64,000 bases of DNA from Adiantum capillus-veneris (GCA_014529385.2 CM043944.1:57948768-58012767); one strand, 5' to 3'. Shown: positions 32,431 to 44,309, counted from the stretch's first letter. Numbers and translations: made by a program. The notes: generated by a model from the letters alone, not told the origin.

Positions 32431-34122
32431 GTGCAGCCAAATTTGGTCTCTAATATGAGGTGTGCTATGAAGTACTAAGGCTCCATACAGGTGCAACCCG
32501 GAGAGCTAAAGCAACTATGAAGGCCCTCGGCACACAAGTGGCAGCAGAGATGTATACGTGATGCGGTTTTTTAGGCCAAAAAAGTCCTAGAATGGTCCGA
32601 TTAGGGTGATAGGTAAAGGTGTCTGAAATGTTGTTTTGATGCTCTAGAATAAGGTCTTCGGAATGCTTTGCAAGTTGGTCCAGATGACTCGTCAAACGGA
32701 GCCCCAAGGGTAAGAGATAGTGAAGTCCAAAGTTAGAATGCTTTTGCAGATCCAGACGGGCAGGGCAGGTACCGACAAGTGGCCAAAATTGGGATCACTA
32801 GATACCTGTGTAAAGCTCAAGATGTGGAGCATGCCGGTCGTTTCGGATCTTCAATCGGAGCTCCAGAGGGAAAGTTATTGTATGTGAAATATTTAGAGGG
32901 GGTCGAGTGTGTGCCCAATCGGAGTGGCGGTGATAGAGTTGTGCTATGTGGGATTTTGACGACAGTTGTCGACAAGGCAACACCAGGTGATTTTCTTGGT
33001 TCTGTAGCCCCGGTTTGCGGCCTCGACAAAGTTCAAGTGTGGCATGGGTTGGCAAGTTCGGACTCCGGGTCGACAACCCGTGAGTAGCTTTTTGTAGCTT
33101 GAGAATTAGTGCACAGAGCACCGACAACACGAGGAACGAGGGTTTAAAAACCCCTCGGTTATTATTTGTAAAGGCAAAAGAAAAGTTGGCTGGAGTTGGG
33201 GAAAAAAAAAACGGAAAGGAGGGTTAAGCTTCAAAAGCTAACCATGTAATTAATTGAAACTGGATTGCCAAGTCACAAAGTTAGGGGAAAAAAAACTCTA
33301 AGGAAACTACAAAGAGGAGTGGCCCCGGCTGCTATGGCTTCAAAAAGAAAGTTTTTTCTTTGCCTTGAGAAAGAAGGAGGTGAAGTAAAAGGGAGGGCGA
33401 TGGTTTTCAAAGTGAAGGTTTTCTTTTTCTCTCCTTGGGTTGGGATGGTCTGAGGAGGAATTGGAAGAGAAAGAAGATTCACGCAATCGGTGATCGAAGC
33501 CGACATGCAAGGGCAAATCGTCATGAAGGAACTCGGAAGGGCAAGTGCTCTTCAAGAGAAGAAGCCAGCAAAAGTTGCCAAGAAAAAAGATTATGTTGAA
33601 GGGAAGCGAGTGGTGAATTTTCTTGTCGAGTCGTGTGCCAACGGAGTCAAGCTTTGAGGGAGGTGTGTGTCCCTCTATACGGATTGGTGATGGCCATGGT
33701 GCGACCTAGAGCAGGCCATATGGATTTTGTACATGGTGTTTTCTTTTCCTTGAAGGAGAAGCTATCATTGTCGGTTTTTGGTGTTGTCTCTCTCCCCTTC
33801 CCTCTTCTTCTTTGCTCGTCTCCAGGGTGTGTGGTGTCGATATGTGTGAGCGTGTGCGCCCCACTGGCCCCCCATGTGTGAGAGAGAGAAAGAGAGAGAG
33901 GTTTTGAATTGTAGAAGAGCTAGAAGCAGGCAAGATTGGTGTAATCGCTATCTAGCAACTGTGCAAGTCGTGTGTGCATTGGGCAAAGTGCAGGCAAGGC
34001 CGTGCTAGTGAAAATTGTTTTCTTTTAAGGTGTTTGTGAGAGGACATGGGTGTTGTGAATAACCTGAGCTACATAGGGACAGTTGTTTGTGTGTCCGGTG
34101 TGTTCCCCATTCCCCCTCTCCA
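32431..34122 (+). repeat. E3 5' LTR
   Basis: About 1.69 kb, matching 36172-37944 over most of its length, for example GGGTTTAAAAAC near 33141 and the CTTGAAGGAGAAGCTATCATTG segment near 33752. The exact start (32431 or 32432) depends on whether the target duplication is 5 or 6 bp. Confidence 0.85.
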
Positions 34123-34127
34123 TCTTC

Positions 34128-34147
34128 TGGTGCCCCCACTGAGGAGC
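34128..34147 (+). other. E3 putative primer-binding site
   Basis: TGGTGCCCCCACTGAGGAGC lies five bases after the LTR. It differs from the G1 site at four of 20 positions. Confidence 0.5.
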
Positions 34148-34743
34148 ACGGTGATGCTCCTTCTTCAAGACAAAGTGGCAATTTTAGCGATGCCAAAGGT
34201 GTGGCCTTTGAAGAACATGTACCGCTAGAGATGACATGGATAGGCCTTTCGATTTTCACAGGTGTTGAAGATATGGAAACCTAGCTCCAGGACTACGGAT
34301 TGTTCGTGTTGGAAAGTGATTTGTCAAGAGAAGACGGTGCGGTACAAGTGTTTTCACTCCTTGTTCGTGGAAAAGTGAGGCTATGGTTTGATGGCCTACG
34401 TGAAGGAGAAAACACCAATTGCAAAGCCCTAGAAGTGGCTTTTCAAAGCAAATTTGTAGCGGATGTGCAACTGGATGAGGTGAAGCAAAAACTGGATAGG
34501 TTAAAACAGAGCTTGGAAGGGGACTTTCAAGCAATTTATGGGAGTGCGAAGCCCTTTGGGGGAAGCTGATAAAGGTAACTGTTTCTGATAATGTTGGGTT
34601 TTTAAAATTGAGTAAGTTTTTGGATTGCCTACATGAAGAAGTAAGAGACAAGGTGGAGATTGACGTCCCATTGTCATATGAAGAGGCGGTAGCTCTAGCA
34701 AAAGGGCTGACCAAAAAGATTATAAAGAAGTGCAAAGTTGGAT
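34148..34743 (+). pseudogene. E3 Gag-like region
   Basis: The reading runs SGNFSDAKGVAFEEHV, then IFTGVEDMET, TAG at 34282-34284 and LQDYGLFVLESDL, where a Trp codon is expected. It continues VFSLLVRGKVRLWFDGLREG and KQKLDRLKQSLEGDF. A frameshift near 34540 leads into ALWGKLIKVTVSDNVG and FLDCLHEEVRDKVEIDVPL, ending at 34743. Helical layout and the LWFDGL and KLDRLKQ motifs fit a Ty3/gypsy Gag core. No zinc knuckle is seen. It would form particles with a partner's enzymes if it were intact. Confidence 0.65.
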
Positions 34744-36010
34744 AGAGTTTGCCAAATGCGGTGATGCCAAGGCAGTGTAATGCGGTGGTGGTCCAGCCAA
34801 GGGTAGTGCATGTGCGAGAAGAACCAAGGATTCTTTGGCTAGAGAGAGACAAAGTGGTTCCTATGCCAAGGATGCCGGCTAAAGAGGCTCCAATTGTGGA
34901 GGATATACAGGTAGTTTCAATCTCCGGCAAAGGATGTGCTGCCAAGCTCAAGTGTCACTGTAGAAGCTCCATCGGAGTGTGGTAGAAGTCAAAGAGTGTG
35001 GTTTGCAAATGACATTGAAGCGATGAAGCTAGGGGAGATTCCTGAGCTCGAGAGAGAGGAAGAGGTTGAGCCGAGTGATAATAGCTCTATGGACACTGAG
35101 TTGGGAGACCGAGTCCTCTCAGTCAAGGTATGATGAGTTTGATCTCTTGCAAGTGGGTGGAGATATAGTGAATATGTGGGAGGAGCAAGGAGCAGTGCAA
35201 ACCGTTATGTTCCATGGAGACCAAGTGGAGGAACCAAAGCCTACATGTGAAGCCAAGCAAGTAAAGGTCATGTGCGGTGCCATGCTAATGGCCATGCTGG
35301 TTAAAGTGGCAGTGGAGTTTGCCATGGTTGTGCAGCAGATACAGGGTTTTTCTAAGAGGGATGGAGCAACCTTGCTTATGGACGAGGATCATGTTGATGT
35401 GATAGAGAATGAGTTTCTCTCTTCCTTGGTGGAGCATGATGCAGCGGTAGAAGAGATTCTTGAAGGGCAGGTAATTGAAGCCGATAGGCAAGTGGTGTTG
35501 GTACACCTTAAATGGCCGATTGATGAGGGAGATCTTGATGATGTTGGGATTGAGTGCAATGTAGATGAGAAGTCAATCATGGAGCCAAAGATAGAAGAGT
35601 TTCCAGTGCAGCAAGTGTGCTTTGTGGCAGAGAAAGCGGATTCCCATATTGTGTTTGAGCTTTCTAAAGGGATTTGTGAGTGGTGGTTGAAGGGGATGCT
35701 GATAGAAGCAGTTGTGCAGTGGGTTGTCGAGAAGGTACATGATCTCATTGAGGAGGATCTCGCTTTGAATGGTTGGGAGGGAGGGCATGGTATGTTCAAT
35801 GTGAATGATGATGTGCACGTGGAGAGTGGTGATGCATTTGGTGGTGTTTTTTTGGAAGTGGGCAGTATGCCTATGGATGCTTGGAGAGATGGAAGCATGC
35901 CAAGGGCAACTTATATGGATGATTGGCTATGTGTTGTAATACAGCACTATGGGAGGTTTTTGCAAGTGAACACGGGAGACCAAAGCCAAGTGTTCGACCT
36001 AGGTCAGTGA
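34744..36010 (+). pseudogene. E3 long acidic frame of unknown function
   Basis: After Gag, two short overlapping frames (to about 35133) lead by frameshift into one of about 290 residues ending at 36010. The protein is rich in Glu, Asp and Val, with stretches such as GDIVNMWEEQGAVQTV, IEEFPVQQVCFVAEK and KGICEWWLKGMLIEAV. I find no DSG, no RT or integrase motif and no zinc-binding motif. A YMDD string in ATYMDDWLCVV lacks any RT context. There is no ATG at the head of the longest stretch. It fills the place of pol in this element; its role is unknown. Confidence 0.45.
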
Positions 36011-36171
36011 TGGCAAGTAAATCAGGGGGTTGGGCACCTAGCTCGAGCAAATGATGCGGGTAGCAAGTGTCAACTTTTGTGCATGTTTTGTGGTGTACAG
36101 ACTTGTTTGGGTGTTGCGATTTTTAAGGTGCCATAAACATGTGTGTCATAGAAACTTGAAGGTTCAACATG

Positions 36172-37944
36172 CTGCAGCCAAAGTTGGTCTCTACTGGGAG
36201 GTGTGACATGCAGTGCTAAGGCTGCATACAAATGCAAGCTGGAGAGCTAAATCAAGTATGAAGGCCTTGTGTACGCAAGTGGCAACGGAGATGTATATGT
36301 GATGTGGTTTTTTAGGCCAAAAAGGCCCCCGAATGATCCAATTGGGATGATAGGTAAAGATGCCCAAGATGATAATTTGATGCTCTAGAATACGATGTTC
36401 AGGATGCTCTGCAAGTTGGTCCAGACGGCTCGTCAAACGGAGCCCCGGGGTAAGAGATATTGAAGTCCAAAGTTAGAATGCTTTGCACATCCCTGACGAG
36501 CAGGGCAGGTACTGACAGGTGGTCAAAACTAGGATCACTAGACACGCATGTAAATCTCGAGCTGTGGAGCATGCCGGTCTTTTCAGATCTTCAATCGGAG
36601 CTCCAGAGGGAAAGTTATAGCATGTGGAAGATTTAGAGGGGCCGAGTGTGTGTCCACTTGACAGCATCAAAAGACGTGCCATCTTATGGTTTTTGAGCTT
36701 CAACTAGGTTCTAGACGGTGGCCCATGTTATGTGAAGTTGACAGGAAATAACGGCTCGAGGATCGGAGTGTCGGTGATAGAGTTGTGCTAGGTGGGAATT
36801 TGACGATAATTGTCGGTGTAGGGCAGCACCAGGTGATTTTCTTAGTTTTTGCAGGCCCGATTTGCGGCCTCAACAAAGTTCAAGTATGCATGGGTTAGCA
36901 AGTTCGCACTCCGGGTCGGCAACCGTGAGTAACTTTTTGCAGCTCAAAAATTAGTTTATAGAGCATCGGCAACACGGGGAACGAGGGTTTAAAAACTCCT
37001 TGGTTATTATTTGTAAAGGCAAAAGAAAAGTTGGCTGGAGTTGGGGGAAAAAGGGAAAGGAGGGTTAAGCTTCAAAAGCTAGCCATGTAATTAATTGAGA
37101 CTAGATTGGATTGGTAAGCTACAAAGTTAAGGGAAAAAAAACTCTAAGGAAACTACAAAGAGCAATGGCGCCCGGGAGCTATGGCTTAAAAAAGAAAGTT
37201 TTTTCTTTGCCTTGAAAAAGAACGAGGTAAAGTAAAAGGGAAGGCGATGTTTTTTGAAGTGGAGGTTTTCTTTCTTTCTCCTTGGGCTGGGGTGGAAGAG
37301 GAGGAATTGGCAGAGGAAGAAGATTCATGCAATCGACGATTAAAGTCGGCATGAAGGGCGAATCGTCGTGAAGCAGCTCGGAAGGGCAAGTGCTCTGTAA
37401 GAGAAGAAGCCAGCAAAGGTTGCCAAGAAAAAAGATTATGTTGAAGGGAAGCGAGTGGTGAGTTTTCTTGTCGAGGCGTGTGTCGACAAAGTCGAGCTTT
37501 GAAAGAGGTGTGTGCCTCTCTGTACGGATTGGTGATGGCCATGGTGTGACGTAGAGCAGGCCATATGGATTTTGTACATGGTGTTTTTTTTACCCTTGAA
37601 GGAGAAGCTATCATTGCCGATTTTTGGTGTCGTCTCTCTCCCCTTCCCTCTTCTTCTTTGCTCGTCTCCAGGGTGTGTGGTGAAGGTGTGTGTGAGTGTG
37701 TGAGAGAGAGAAAGAGAGTGAGGTGTTGAACTGTGGAAGAGCTAGAAGCAAGTAAGATAGGTATAATCACTATCTAGCAACTGTGCAGGTCGTGTGTGCA
37801 TTGGGCAAAGTGCAAGCAAGGCCCTGCTATTGATTTTTTTTTTTTTGGAAGGTGTTTCTGAGAGGACAGGGGTGCTGTGAATACCCTGAGCTACATAGGG
37901 GCAGTTGTTTGTGTGTCCGGTGTGTTCCCCATGCCCCCTCTCCA
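36172..37944 (+). repeat. E3 3' LTR
   Basis: About 1.77 kb, starting TGCAGCCAAAGTTGGTCTCTA. It includes an extra segment near 36655-36770 (about 100 bp with AGCATCAAAAGACGTGCC) that is not present at the same place in the 5' LTR. Confidence 0.82.
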
Positions 37945-37945
37945 A

Positions 37946-38140
37946 CGTTGTCATGATCCATATCACTAGGCTGAGGACATACACAATTTTCAAGGGCAAT
38001 ATCAGATAGTTCATTGCCTTCAAGAATTAACAACATCTTTGTTTTCCAACCAGAAAATCATTGGCCTTGGAAAGGAGGAACAGAACGCTGGTCAGAAAGA
38101 AAACCGTTGACGAGAATAGTCATAGCCATATTTGGTTGTG
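37946..38140 (-). pseudogene. C2 Ty1/copia Gag N-terminal piece
   Basis: On the minus strand: FQGQ, stop, FSGWKTKMLLILEGNELSDI and CVCPQPSDMDHDN, then the E3 junction. This matches the usual opening of copia Gag (a ligand-like W/F-x-K-M-LLIL stretch) and joins in frame to the rest of Gag at 32430 when E3 is removed. Confidence 0.7.
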
Positions 38141-38763
38141 AGAATACGTATAAGATAAGATCGCAGAATCTGCACACCATACATGGTGAAGGCTGCAATT
38201 GAGGATGAGAGAAATATGATGATTGTGTTCTGCCAATGATAAACACAAAAAGGATGCTCAATAAACGTCCAAAAGAAGGAGGCATTTATAATAAAAGAGT
38301 CATTAAAATAGAGTGACGTGAGACTCAAGATTGACGGATGCAATATGAATAGCAAAAATGCTAAACTTGCTCGAAAAAGTTGATGCCAAAATTAGAAAAA
38401 TGATCGCGGACGCTTCACAAAGACACATGCGGACAAAACCTTTGTCAAGCTCGATTGTAGTAAAAATAGCATAATTGATACAAACCCTACACTCAAATCG
38501 AAGAGCGTGAGGAGACAAATGAGACGAAGTTGAGGGTGTCAAAAGAGAAATCAGCAAGAAAACGTAATCAACTATTCACCATATCAATTACCAATATACG
38601 CCATACAAAACACTAATCATATTCTTCTTAACACAAATCAACCATAGCTAACAAGAATCAATCCTCAAATATAAAGTTTGTAGCAATTTTGAATCTTACA
38701 TACGAATCAAATACACATACTCTGTTTTCTCACCCCATGAATTGAATCGTCGCATGATCATTA
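38141..38763 (-). other. C2 leader, minus orientation
   Basis: Noncoding sequence between the PBS and the Gag start. It is the partner of the plus-oriented leader at 30532-31115 and extends further inward into gag. Confidence 0.65.
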
Positions 38764-38776
38764 CATTCTGATACCA

Positions 38777-38919
38777 TGTTGAAATGTAGAGAGAAAGAGA
38801 GAGAGACGAGACAAGAGACACACCATGTACACTCCCAAAGAGTGGTTCATATTGAGAACAAGATACAAATATATAGGTGAGACCAAGTTGAGTAGAGTGA
38901 GCCATATATAGCTCCAACA
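38777..38919 (-). repeat. C2 short LTR, minus orientation, with adjacent PBS
   Basis: 143 bp. On the minus strand it starts TGTTGGAGCTATATATGGC and ends CATTTCAACA, followed by PBS TGGTATCAGAATG (38764-38776). It is an inverted relative of 30378-30517. Confidence 0.8.
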
Positions 38920-39670
38920 CTTATGAGTGAGCATTGGGGGGATTAATTGAGAAGGGGAGCCGCCATGCAAAGGAGGGGTTCTTGCCTGGAGGGGAGAAAG
39001 AGTGGGCTAGTAATTAAGAAGGAGTCACCATATTCAAGACTTGAAAGCAGTTGTCTACAGCAAGGGACAACACCATCAAAAGCTTGGACTGGGAGGAGAC
39101 CAATTTGCTAACAAATATCAAGATTAGCTGCCAAAGACTGAAAGTGTCATATCGGAGAGGAGTCTTAGCTGGATGGTATAGAAGAGAGTTCATTCGTGAG
39201 GAAGGTTGAATAGAAGGTTACATTGAGGCCCAACAACTTGGTGGTTTCCATGAGCAAAAAGCTTGTTCAAAATAGAAGAAGTCGAAGAAGATCGACAATC
39301 CCGGTGTGAGCAAGGGGAACCCGCCCTCTACTGCTCATCTGAAGGGAGCTTTTATCTCTTCTACTAGCAGCATGTACTTTGTTTGCATCAAGAATATAAG
39401 AGTAGGAGGATGACCGACTTGCAACACTAGAAGTAGTGTAAAACCCCCAATAGTGGACCACCTAAGCTGGCTGGCAAATTTTGGCCTCTACGTTGGACTA
39501 TTTTGAGCTCGAAGGGGTGCGTTAGATGGCGGAAGGCAACATCTACCTGCGATAAAAGTCGCAGAATGAGCGGCGATGCACAGGCAATGAGCAATGGTGC
39601 GGCAGTTTTTTCGTGTGACAAAATTGAGGGCCAGTGAGCATACGCTCCCAAGGGGAGTAGAGAGCCAGTG
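38920..39670. other. Unassigned sequence
   Basis: No gene supported. Small open frames on both strands lack motifs. Confidence 0.4.
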
Positions 39671-39671
39671 T

Positions 39672-39740
39672 GCCAGCAAGGTTTGAACGCAAAATCCTAC
39701 GACGAGGATCTGCACTCACTTGTGCTAACCACATTAGAAC
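39672..39740 (-). repeat. Possible tRNA-derived SINE head
   Basis: On the minus strand an A-box-like TGGTTAGCACA (39731-39721) and a B-box-like GTTCAAACC (39688-39680) are separated by 32 nt, as in tRNA genes and tRNA-derived SINEs. No cloverleaf with good stems is visible, so a functional tRNA is unlikely. A body may extend toward 39430. No second copy is in the window to confirm it. Confidence 0.4.
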
Positions 39741-39949
39741 TGAACACTCGATGTCCCATTTTTGGAGGGTTTTTGAACTAGTGCTAGGGGTCTCGACAGG
39801 TCCCTCTTCAAGGACCCAGATTTTTATTGGGGCTTTTACCCTAGGAGCAACTCCAAAGCCTCTCATAAAAAAGGGCCACCCTCAGCGCATAAGTCAAGAT
39901 CTTGCAAGTTGTCTTCAATCTTGTTGTAAATAGGGGTTGATCTTCTTAA

Positions 39950-40215
39950 AAGTACCCTTTTAAGTTTTTGTAGTGTCGATGTCACTTGGAACTGAACCAG
40001 AGTGAAAATTCAAATGGTGGTTCAAGCATTTGAGTTGTAAGAGAGTGAGACAGAGTGTCTCATATGCAAGTGGGTCTCCAAGTTTCACTTGATAGAGGAG
40101 AAACACAAGAGAAAATTACGTCAGATGCATGCTAAGAGCATAAGGACAGAGAGCACAATCTTACTTACGACCAATTGAGACATAGGGAGTGCATGTCTGG
40201 GTGTGTTTCTTTGAG
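39950..40215. other. Unassigned sequence
   Basis: Nothing recognised. Confidence 0.35.
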
Positions 40216-40220
40216 TCCAC

Positions 40221-40700
40221 TCAATGTTGTGGCATGATAAAAAAATTTGTCATGCCACAATGCAAATGAAGTGTAGCACTAGGGGGAATCCATCAATGTC
40301 GTGCTTTGGCATGACAAATGAATGTCGCACCACAACGTGATGGGGAGGGGTGGCTACAAACACACTCCCTTCTCCCACAACATGAGGGGGAGGGGTGATT
40401 ACAAACACACTCCCTTCTCTCGCATTTTTGTGGGACAAAATTGGTTTCATAACACAATGCAAAACTAGTGTAGCAATAAGATAATTCCTCTTCATGTCAT
40501 TTTGCGGTGTGACAATCCAAATGTCACACCACAATGTGAGAAGGGAGGTGTCTATTAACTCCCTCCCTTCTCTCACATTGTGGTGCGACTAGATGTTTGT
40601 CACTCCAGAACGTGACAAAAAGGGTGTTCCTAGAAGCCCCTCACTAGTTTCCTATTGTGCCATGATCAAGTTATTGTCAAGCCACAATGTGAAATAGGGA
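40221..40700. repeat. Array of related hairpin-bearing repeats
   Basis: Several short inverted repeats share the arms TTGTGG(C/T)(A/G)TGA and TCA(C/T)(A/G)CCACAA: 40228-40260 (perfect 11-bp arms), about 40500-40536, 40573-40610 and 40655-40692. Direct repeats of about 200-240 bp link them, for example GTGTAGCACTAGGGGGAAT against GTGTAGCAATAAGATAAT, and two GG(C/A)T(A/G)(C/T)(A/T)AACACACTCCCTTCTC-like blocks. Confidence 0.65.
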
Positions 40701-43700
40701 GAGCGGTAGTGCAAGACCCCTTGATGTTGCATTAATCCATGACATACCTAAGCACATAAATGGTTCCACCAATCCACTGTGTATGTGGGTGCACACTTCC
40801 CAAGGAAATCCCCCTCCTACAGTGAGTAAGGCTAAAAAATCCATGCATCGTTGTGTCTATCAGATGACTTGTAATGATGATGATGGTTATCCTCATATGT
40901 AATGTCCTTATTTCCATACAGCCCATTGTTTTTAGAGCTCTCTTCTCCACTCTCAAAGATAGCTCTTGTTATTATACTCTCTTACTGGTCAAATTCTCCC
41001 TTTTTCTTCTAGATTTTTGTTATCCTCCAAAACTTTAGGCTTCCTATGGTGTGCATGAAGCAAACAGTGAGGAAGATGTATCCGCAACCCATCCAACATT
41101 CTTTTTCTAGTATTATAAGAAAGAGTTTGCCATATTCATGTGCAACTATGCAGAGTTGAAGGTAATTTTGCTTGATCTTCACAATCTCCAGAGGTATATA
41201 CATCTCGCTATCCCATTAGGAAGAGGGTGTAGTTTATGAGGGCCTCTTTATTTGCCATGAGATTGTGGAGATGATTAGCATATTGATAAATAGGAGCATG
41301 CCATGTGTGCAAGAGTGGTGGGTGTGTAAGAAAGGTGTAAGAGTGTTCAAAGGATGCAATTTTCTCCCCATAAAGGAGGTGGACAATTTTGTGATTTTTT
41401 GCCCCTCCCAGATTTTTACATATGATATATGATTTGTGCAGAGATTACAAATCCACGATCTACGTGCTAAGCTCTTTCCGTAGATATGCTACAGGATATG
41501 GTTTTACCAGCTAAATTTATAATTTCATTTTGGGAGGAAATTTGAGTTCAAATAAACTAGTTGATTTGCCTATGTGAATTCAAAATCTATCCTTTGATTG
41601 ATTTCTTAATGCTAAAGGTTCAACTACCTTAGACTGCGAAATAAAGAAGCCCTCCTAGATTCCATTCTCTTCCTAATGCTAAGCTCTCTTTTCATAGAAT
41701 TTTGTGTAAAATTGGGGAGAGGGAAAGCTCAATTTCAGGTGGGCAAGAAGTGCCATGGATTGCCTACATGAGGCAACCAAAGACTTTCTCATTGAACTTT
41801 TTTGAGATAGTTATGTCCTCACACCCCATGCCCACATAGGTATTGTCATGCCTCCATATATCAATTCCCTAAGGCCATTGTGCTTCATATATAACAAAAC
41901 CCTTATGCCAATGAAAAGTTTTGACAGGAAAAAGGATAGCATATTGACCATCTCGTCCCTAGTTAAAGTGAAGGTAACCGATGTCTCTACTATCCAACAC
42001 AATTATGGCAAACCTTTGAACATGGAACATGGCCAAGAACCAATAGTTGAGGAGTCTTATGCTCAATCAAGAGACAGAGAGATAGCAGAGACCATTGTTG
42101 ATGAAGCCAACAAGGACTCAACCCTTCTCTTCCTTGGTCCAAATTTTGACATTGCCCTTCCTATGTGGGGAAGAATATTGTACTTTCCCTTTAGCCAATA
42201 AGAGATTAGCATATTGTCAGACGGTAATAGGAAGCTAACATACCAAACTATAGATTTTGGTCTATGGTATGTGAGATTTGCTTTGTGTTTGCTCAAATTT
42301 TTATTTCTTTTCATCAATTTTCAAGAAATATATTTTTTCATAAAGCATCACAAGTCGTGTTGCAAGTCAACAACTACTATCCTAGAGGACTCTTATGAGT
42401 GTGTTTCTTATGTCGATTGAGAGGTTTGAGTCGGACTCCCATCACTTCTATAAAGGACCGGTCTTGAGTGTTGAACCAAAGATTCCATAAGTGCAAAAAC
42501 TATTGTCTATATCCATGATAATCATCAAGAAATTTTTGTTTCATAATTGAAATTTCTTGGTGCTTTTGGGATGGATGTAGTGGTTTGAGAACCTTCATAT
42601 CACTTGCTGAAAATTACCTCTAACCTCATCAAGCAAGGATTAAAACCAAGTGCATGCATCTTTTCTAAGTACTACCTCAAACATACCTAGCCTCTCTTGA
42701 TATGTCACTTGGTGATTAATTAATACGCAGTTCCAAGCAAAAGTTTGTGAAAAACAATTCATCATCTTCATCAGGTCTCCAAAACAAAAACTTATTGAAA
42801 TTTTTCATTGGCAAGAGAAGTGGCCTCTAGACACCTCTCAAATCTCCCATATTTCTCATGGGCTTGCAAATAGAAAACTCAAAAAGAGCGCGAATTGTTT
42901 TGAAAGGATGCAATTTTTTTCTTTAGAATAAAATGAAAACATGTATGTCAAATGATACATAGTAATAAAGAATGGGCACAATGAAGGGTTAGAGGGATGT
43001 TAACATTTCTACTACCTTTTGTGCAGCAAACAATAACACCGTGCATTGTTGGAAATGATCAACCTACTAATTGCAACGTTGATTCTAATATGATATGACC
43101 ATGACTCCAAGGGATTAACTGAGCCTCTCAAGGGTTGTAAATATACATAGACACTCCAAGTAGCCCATGTTTCCTCAAAAAATGAAGCGATCTGGCACAA
43201 GCAACAAGATAATTGGTCTCGAAATACCTCTCAAAGCTTTTGTGTTTTTCATGGGCCTCACCATAACATGGAGTGTTTATCTTGCAATAAAAATGGCACA
43301 ATCATACAAAAGTTTGTGATTGATGCTACCAACTCAGTCACAATAGAGATAGGTGCTCACACAATGTGAACCTTCAACATTTGCACACACAATCCTGAGC
43401 TTTACCACATACAAATGGTTTATACTCTCACATGATATCTCTCCTCCACGGGGGAACCACAAAATGAGGTAGTATAGAACAAGTGACAAAAGAAGTGGCA
43501 TTTAGACACCCCCCAAAGCTCGTGGGGTCTAGCACTAACAAAACACTCAATTCCCAAAGAAAACACGCTCAAACACTACACCCAGAATTTGGAAAATATT
43601 GGGGCACCACTTAATTTTCTTGGTCACAAGCTAAAGGACAAGAAGCGAGAAGGAAAAAAAAGGGATCAAAAAGTGAGGGGAAAAAAAATGTTGTTTTGCA

Positions 43701-44300
43701 ATCTTACATTCTACTTAAAATCAACAAGTGTGTCTTAATGACAAAGAGAAGGAGAGAGACTATCACACTTTGTTCTCCACTATGCACATCTCAAAGATCA
43801 AACCTAATAAACACAATGACTGGAGCTCATCAACTTGAAACCACAAATATAAATAAACTAAGATCTTAACTCTACAAGTCTCAATTCCTAAGAATATCCC
43901 TTAGTAAATCATCAAAATCACACTCACAATGAATCCTTTGTGTCATGGTATGTAGACATGACCTGCCCCAATCCATAGTAAACATGATACCCTCCTAGAT
44001 CAAATGAAAAAAGAAGAAATTTTTTATCATTGATGGAGCTTCATTAATCCACGTGACCATGCATTACTTGTGTCAACTAACATTCAAACATCCTTGGTAC
44101 AAGTATGCTATTCTTGGATCAAATAGCAAGCTACCACACAATGTACCCAAAAGCACATATCCTAATTGGGCTTGCTTTTGAAGATCTATAGAATCTCTTT
44201 GATCAAATTCCATTGAGAGCGCATATCATTGATGAGCCTCACAATATACTAGAGGTATCCCTGAAACATTGTGCAGCATCCACATCCTTGGGGGGGGGGA
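40701..44300. other. Unassigned AT-rich sequence
   Basis: 3.6 kb without a supported gene. The best open frame, 41848-42201 plus (117 residues from an ATG), includes SYAQSRDREIAETIVDEANK but no domain I recognise, and may be chance or a degraded gene. I see no RT, transposase or intron-bearing host gene. Confidence 0.4.
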
Positions 44301-44309
44301 GACAGGGGA

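Larger units (their letters stand above)
32431..37945 (+). mobile_element. E3: non-autonomous LTR element with ~1.7-kb LTRs, inserted in C2 gag
   Basis: Direct repeats at about 32431-34122 and 36172-37944 begin TGCAGCCAAA(T/G)TTGGTCTCTA and end near CCCCCTCTCCA. The hexamer ACGTTG flanks both outer ends (32425-32430 and 37945-37950), and joining the flanks restores an uninterrupted copia Gag frame, confirming the insertion. The inside (about 2 kb) has a PBS-like site, a broken Gag and a long unrecognised frame but no protease, RT, RNase H or integrase. The LTRs differ at many positions and in length, so E3 is older than E1. It would depend on a partner; its PBS resembles that of G1. Confidence 0.85.

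Noticed and set aside
35920-35935. YMDD in the E3 long frame as an RT active site
   Set aside because: No other RT motif is near, and the surrounding residues do not fit a palm domain.
39672-39740. Functional tRNA gene
   Set aside because: A and B boxes are present, but acceptor and anticodon stems do not pair convincingly.
41848-42201. Small host protein gene
   Set aside because: It has an ATG and 117 codons but no motif, no neighbouring exon and no promoter evidence, so it is only mentioned within the unassigned region.
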